Under the pieces are notes generated by a model, which searched no databases, was not told the DNA's origin, and was given only the letters and a program-made list of their open reading frames with translations. 64,000 nt of DNA, taken from positions 1 through 64,000 of the forward strand of contig NZ_JAFKJN010000006.1 of assembly GCF_017305915.1 (NCBI RefSeq). Reading direction: 5' to 3'. This document shows, piece after piece, positions 61,138 to 64,000 of the stretch (position 1 is its first letter; each line of letters begins with the position of its first letter). The DNA is from Reyranella sp. (lineage in GTDB: Bacteria; Pseudomonadota; Alphaproteobacteria; Reyranellales; Reyranellaceae). A program made the translations under genes and the position numbers.

Positions 61138-62505
61138 TCAGCCGGCCACTTCCTTGATGCGGGCGATCAGCTCGTCCACGGCCTTGTCGACCGGCACCTT
61201 CTCGTTGACCACCCGGTTCATCGCCTTGGCCCACGCATTCTCGTTGTTGAGGATGGTGAACTTGTAGTTCTTGGTGAACTCGAACGGCGTCGTGCCGGCC
61301 TTGAACTGGTCGTACACGGCCTTGCGATGCTTGTCGGCCTGCCAGAACGGCGACTCCTGGCTAGCCTTGGTCACCGGGAACCAGCGGCCGAGCGCACCCT
61401 CGACGTAGGGGCGGAGGTTGTCCTCCTCCATCAGGAACTTCAGGAAGTCCTTGGCCTTGGCCTTCTGCTTCGACGCCTCGAAGATCACGCCGACCTTCAC
61501 CGCGGTGCGATAGACCATCGGCGAGCCGTCCGGCTTCTTGGGGAAGCCCGCGGTCGCGATCAGCTCGTCGTAGGCCTTGCGGCCGGCGGCGCGCTGCTCG
61601 GCGGTCAGCGTCTCGTTGTTGGCGTCGTCGAGCCACTTGGCGGCGATCGAGATCGTGTAGTTGTGCGTCATCACCGTCGTCTTGTTGTGGAAGGCGACGT
61701 TGTTGTCGGGGTCCTTCCAGGTCGTCGACGAGGGCGGCGTGCAGCCCTTGAGGTAGGGCTGGGTGTAGTCGGTCAGCGCCGACACCAGGCCCGTCTTCAC
61801 GGCCGGGTCGTTGACCAGCAGCTTGCCGTTGTCGTCGACCAGCTTGACGTTGTAGGCGTCGACCCAGCTCAGGAACGACTGGAAGGAGTCGGTCGACTCC
61901 ACGCCCATCGGGAAGCCGGTGCCGAACAGGCGCTGGCCGGTCGCCTTGCGGATGCCGGGCTGCACCTTGTCGCACCAGAACGACCAGTACTCCTTCCAGG
62001 TGCCCGGGATGTCGGACTCCTTGAAGCCCGCCTGGCCCAGCATGTCCTTCCAGTACTGGATGTGCAGCGTCTGCTGCTTGATCGGGAAGGCGTAGTAGGC
62101 CTTCTTCTTGGCCTTGTCGCTGTAGAGGTTGGCGGTCGACAGCGCGACCGCCTCGAAGCGGTCCTTCATCGGCACCAGGACGTCGGAGAGGTCCTCGAGC
62201 TTGCCGTCGAACGCCCACTTGCCGGCAGTCTGCACGTCGTAGGTGTCGGAATAGGCGATGTCGGGCACGGTGCCGGCGTCGAGCGCGGCCACCGACTTCG
62301 CGTTCATGTCCTGCACGGCGTACTGCGACAGCTCGATCTTGGTGCCGGTCTTCTGCTCGTACTTCTTGATCGCCGCGTACAGCGCGTCGTCCTCGGACTT
62401 GTAGAAGCCCTTGACCCACCACACCGTGAGCTTGTCCTGGGCCATGCCCGGGACGGCGGAAAAGGCGACCGCCAGCGCGGCGGCACCGGCCAGAATCCGT
62501 CTCAT
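61138..62505 (-). CDS. Carbohydrate ABC transporter substrate-binding protein
   Basis: A 455-residue extracellular binding protein. The signal peptide is RRILAGAAALAVAFSAVPGM. It then has LTVWWVKGFYKSEDDALYAA, YEQKTGTKIELSQYAVQDMN, FPIKQQTLHIQYWKDMLGQA and FLSWVDAYNVKLVDDNGKLL. This is the family-1 sugar-binding protein pattern. It is the first gene of a receptor-MalF-MalG operon. The sugar is unknown; polyols or oligosaccharides are usual. Confidence 0.92.
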   Translation of the reverse strand: MRRILAGAAALAVAFSAVPGMAQDKLTVWWVKGFYKSEDDALYAAIKKYEQKTGTKIELSQYAVQDMNAKSVAALDAGTVPDIAYSDTYDVQTAGKWAFDGKLEDLSDVLVPMKDRFEAVALSTANLYSDKAKKKAYYAFPIKQQTLHIQYWKDMLGQAGFKESDIPGTWKEYWSFWCDKVQPGIRKATGQRLFGTGFPMGVESTDSFQSFLSWVDAYNVKLVDDNGKLLVNDPAVKTGLVSALTDYTQPYLKGCTPPSSTTWKDPDNNVAFHNKTTVMTHNYTISIAAKWLDDANNETLTAEQRAAGRKAYDELIATAGFPKKPDGSPMVYRTAVKVGVIFEASKQKAKAKDFLKFLMEEDNLRPYVEGALGRWFPVTKASQESPFWQADKHRKAVYDQFKAGTTPFEFTKNYKFTILNNENAWAKAMNRVVNEKVPVDKAVDELIARIKEVAG

Positions 62506-62543
62506 CGTTTCCCCACTCTATAGTTGTCTGACAACTTTATGTA

Positions 62544-63353
62544 TCAGGCGGCCCCGCGCGAGTCGAGGAAAGTCCGCAGCAGCGCCGCGCACTGTGACGC
62601 ATGCGAGAACGGCAGGCCGTGCCGCGAATGCCCGATCACGTTGAGCTCGGCATTGCCCAGCAACCGGTGCAACTCAGCCATGACGGGCACCGGAATGAAC
62701 GGACTCCCGTCGGGATGCAAGAGCAGAGTGGGGCACTCGATTTCCTTCAGTCGCGGTGTGAGATCGGCGCCAATCAGCACGCCGAGCGCATTAAGGATCG
62801 CGTCGGGCGTCCATCGCGCCTGCTCCGCCTCGAACCACTGCCGGCGCTCCGGCGTCAGCGCATCGTCATGGAAGCGGTCGGCCATGAAGGCCTTCGACCA
62901 GCCGGCCGAGCCGCCCTCGGCGAGCTGCTGCTTCCAGGCATGCACCCGGCCGATGGTGGCGCCGAGATGGGCGCCGTTGCTGACGGTGAGTGTCGCAATG
63001 CGGTCGGGCCGCGCGATCGTCGCCGCCAGGGCGATCGTGCCGCCGATCGATTCGCCGACCAGATGGAATCGCGTCAGGCCGGCGGCGTCCGCGACGGCAA
63101 ACAGATCGTCGACCATGCGCTCGAGCGACCACTTGAAATCCGGCCCGGGGCTGTGCGAGCGGCCACAGCCGCGCATGTCGAACGCCGCCAGCGGATAGCG
63201 GTCGATCAGCGCCGGATACCAGCCGCGCCACAGCGCGCTGCTGCTGCCGATGCCGTGGTGAAAAAGAATCGGCAAGCCGCGCGCATTCCACGGCGCGGCT
63301 TGCTCGATCGCTTCGCAGTGAAGCGGCCCGTCGGTCGTTTGCACCAATGCCAT
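62544..63353 (-). CDS. Alpha/beta hydrolase (3-oxoadipate enol-lactonase-like)
   Basis: The protein has 269 residues. LPILFHHGIGSSSALWRGWY carries the oxyanion HHG, then AAFDMRGCGRSHSPGPDFKW and the nucleophile elbow HLVGESIGGTIALAATIARP. The acid is expected near CPTLLLHPDGSPFIPVPVMA and the histidine is in VIGHSRHGLPFSHASQC. No pca genes adjoin it, so the substrate is open. It is divergent from a Bug receptor; only 20 bp separate the starts. Confidence 0.88.
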   Translation of the reverse strand: MALVQTTDGPLHCEAIEQAAPWNARGLPILFHHGIGSSSALWRGWYPALIDRYPLAAFDMRGCGRSHSPGPDFKWSLERMVDDLFAVADAAGLTRFHLVGESIGGTIALAATIARPDRIATLTVSNGAHLGATIGRVHAWKQQLAEGGSAGWSKAFMADRFHDDALTPERRQWFEAEQARWTPDAILNALGVLIGADLTPRLKEIECPTLLLHPDGSPFIPVPVMAELHRLLGNAELNVIGHSRHGLPFSHASQCAALLRTFLDSRGAA

Positions 63354-63373
63354 AACCCACCATACTTGGTCCG

Positions 63374-64000
63374 ATGACCCGCCTCACCCGCCGCGCCCTA
63401 CTCTGCGGAACCGTCGCGACGCCGTTCGTCGGCCGTGCGCAGACCGCCGATTTCCCCGACCGTCCGTTGCGCTTCGTCGTCGGCTTCCCGCCCGGCGGGC
63501 CGAACGACCTGCTGACCCGCCTGGTCGCGCCCGGCATCGGCGAGCGGCTGGGCCGCAACGTCGTGGTCGAGAACCGCGCCGGCGCCAACGGCGAGATCGC
63601 CTGCGCCTCGGTCGCCAAGGCGCCGGCCGACGGCAGCGTCTTCATGCTGGCGTCGAACGGCTCGACCACGGTGGCCGCGGCGCTCAACAAGGCGCTGCCC
63701 TACGACATCCGCACCGATTTCGCGGCGGTGGCGCCGGTCGGCATCAATCCCATGCTGCTGGTGGTGCGGCCCGACCTGCCGGCCCGGAACGTCGCCGAGC
63801 TGCTCGACATGGCGCGCGCCAAGCCGGGCAAGCTGAACGGCGCCTCGGCCGGCGCCGGCGGCGCCACGCACCTCGCGCTCGAGCTGTTCAAGTCGCTGGG
63901 CAAGGCCGACATCGTCCACGTGCCGTACAAAGGCGGCGGACCGGCGATGGCCGACCTGATGGCGAGCCTGGTCGACATCTATTTCGGCGGCCTGTCGACG
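63374..64000 (+). CDS. Bug-family periplasmic receptor, 3' end outside window
   Basis: 209 codons are visible with no stop before the window edge. The signal sequence TRLTRRALLCGTVATPFVGR is followed by LRFVVGFPPGGPNDLLTRLV, VVVENRAGANGEIACASVAK, YDIRTDFAAVAPVGINPMLL and a GASAGAGGATHLALELFKSL loop. This is the usual TctC/Bug fold; about 110 further residues are expected. Confidence 0.92.
   Translation, partial: MTRLTRRALLCGTVATPFVGRAQTADFPDRPLRFVVGFPPGGPNDLLTRLVAPGIGERLGRNVVVENRAGANGEIACASVAKAPADGSVFMLASNGSTTVAAALNKALPYDIRTDFAAVAPVGINPMLLVVRPDLPARNVAELLDMARAKPGKLNGASAGAGGATHLALELFKSLGKADIVHVPYKGGGPAMADLMASLVDIYFGGLST

Overview
The window is a strongly G+C-rich stretch of a bacterial chromosome. 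Its gene content points to an alphaproteobacterium, perhaps a Reyranella-like member of the old Rhodospirillales. The clues are a CoxG/thiamine-enzyme pair, many acyl-CoA and crotonase genes, luciferase-like monooxygenases, LivFGHM, several orphan Bug receptors and a complete PQQ locus. The taxon is inferred from gene content only. There are no rRNA genes, CRISPR array, prophage or complete insertion sequence; the left edge holds the last codons of an IS110-type transposase.

Layout. 1-9.4 kb: coxG and a ThDP enzyme, then an accessory segment (a 464-aa unknown and a frameshifted HTH antitoxin-like gene) that ends in a small remnant of a ThDP-enzyme gene. A frameshifted TRAP receptor, a Rieske oxygenase, a low-G+C unknown and an acyl-CoA dehydrogenase follow. 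9.9-16.9 kb: urate hydroxylase PuuD, a membrane-anchored BECR-type nuclease with a candidate immunity protein, two crotonases, a quinone oxidoreductase, a MaoC dehydratase, a zinc-finger protein and a lipase. 17-25.9 kb: two large membrane proteins, RidA, SDR, acyl-CoA synthetase, an LLM enzyme, tRNA-Arg(CCG) carrying a 15-bp att-like duplication around a histidine phosphatase, and an FkbM methyltransferase. 26-34.4 kb: a TonB protein with a repeat-rich lipoprotein, an IlvD/Edd dehydratase, an unknown protein, a UGSC-family selenoprotein read through an in-frame TGA, an LLM oxygenase and a Bug receptor. 34.8-40.7 kb: a REC-Crp regulator divergent from an RND efflux operon. 40.8-50.3 kb: LivGFHM, a decayed membrane gene, two tandem LivJ-type receptors, a Bug receptor and a frameshifted MFS transporter. 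50.3-57.6 kb: a MetX-like hydrolase, then pqqABCDE with a cytochrome c and a PQQ-type sugar dehydrogenase all on one strand, then a 2OG oxygenase. 57.7-64 kb: an ArsR/DCC pair divergent from ubiG, a carbohydrate ABC transporter, a hydrolase and a truncated Bug receptor.

Functional reading. The PQQ block is a self-contained periplasmic oxidation module: enzyme, electron acceptor and cofactor synthesis. The liv block is a branched-chain amino acid or amide importer with duplicated receptors. The most unusual items are the selenoprotein (UGA plus a SECIS-like hairpin), the nuclease/immunity-like pair tucked behind puuD with 4-nt overlaps, and a family of REP-like hairpins with compensatory changes whose CTAGAGC end supplies the stop codon of neighbouring genes. 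Four genes carry frameshifts (HTH, TRAP receptor, membrane glycosyltransferase-like gene, MFS). Some may be assembly errors, so they are listed as broken rather than as confirmed pseudogenes.
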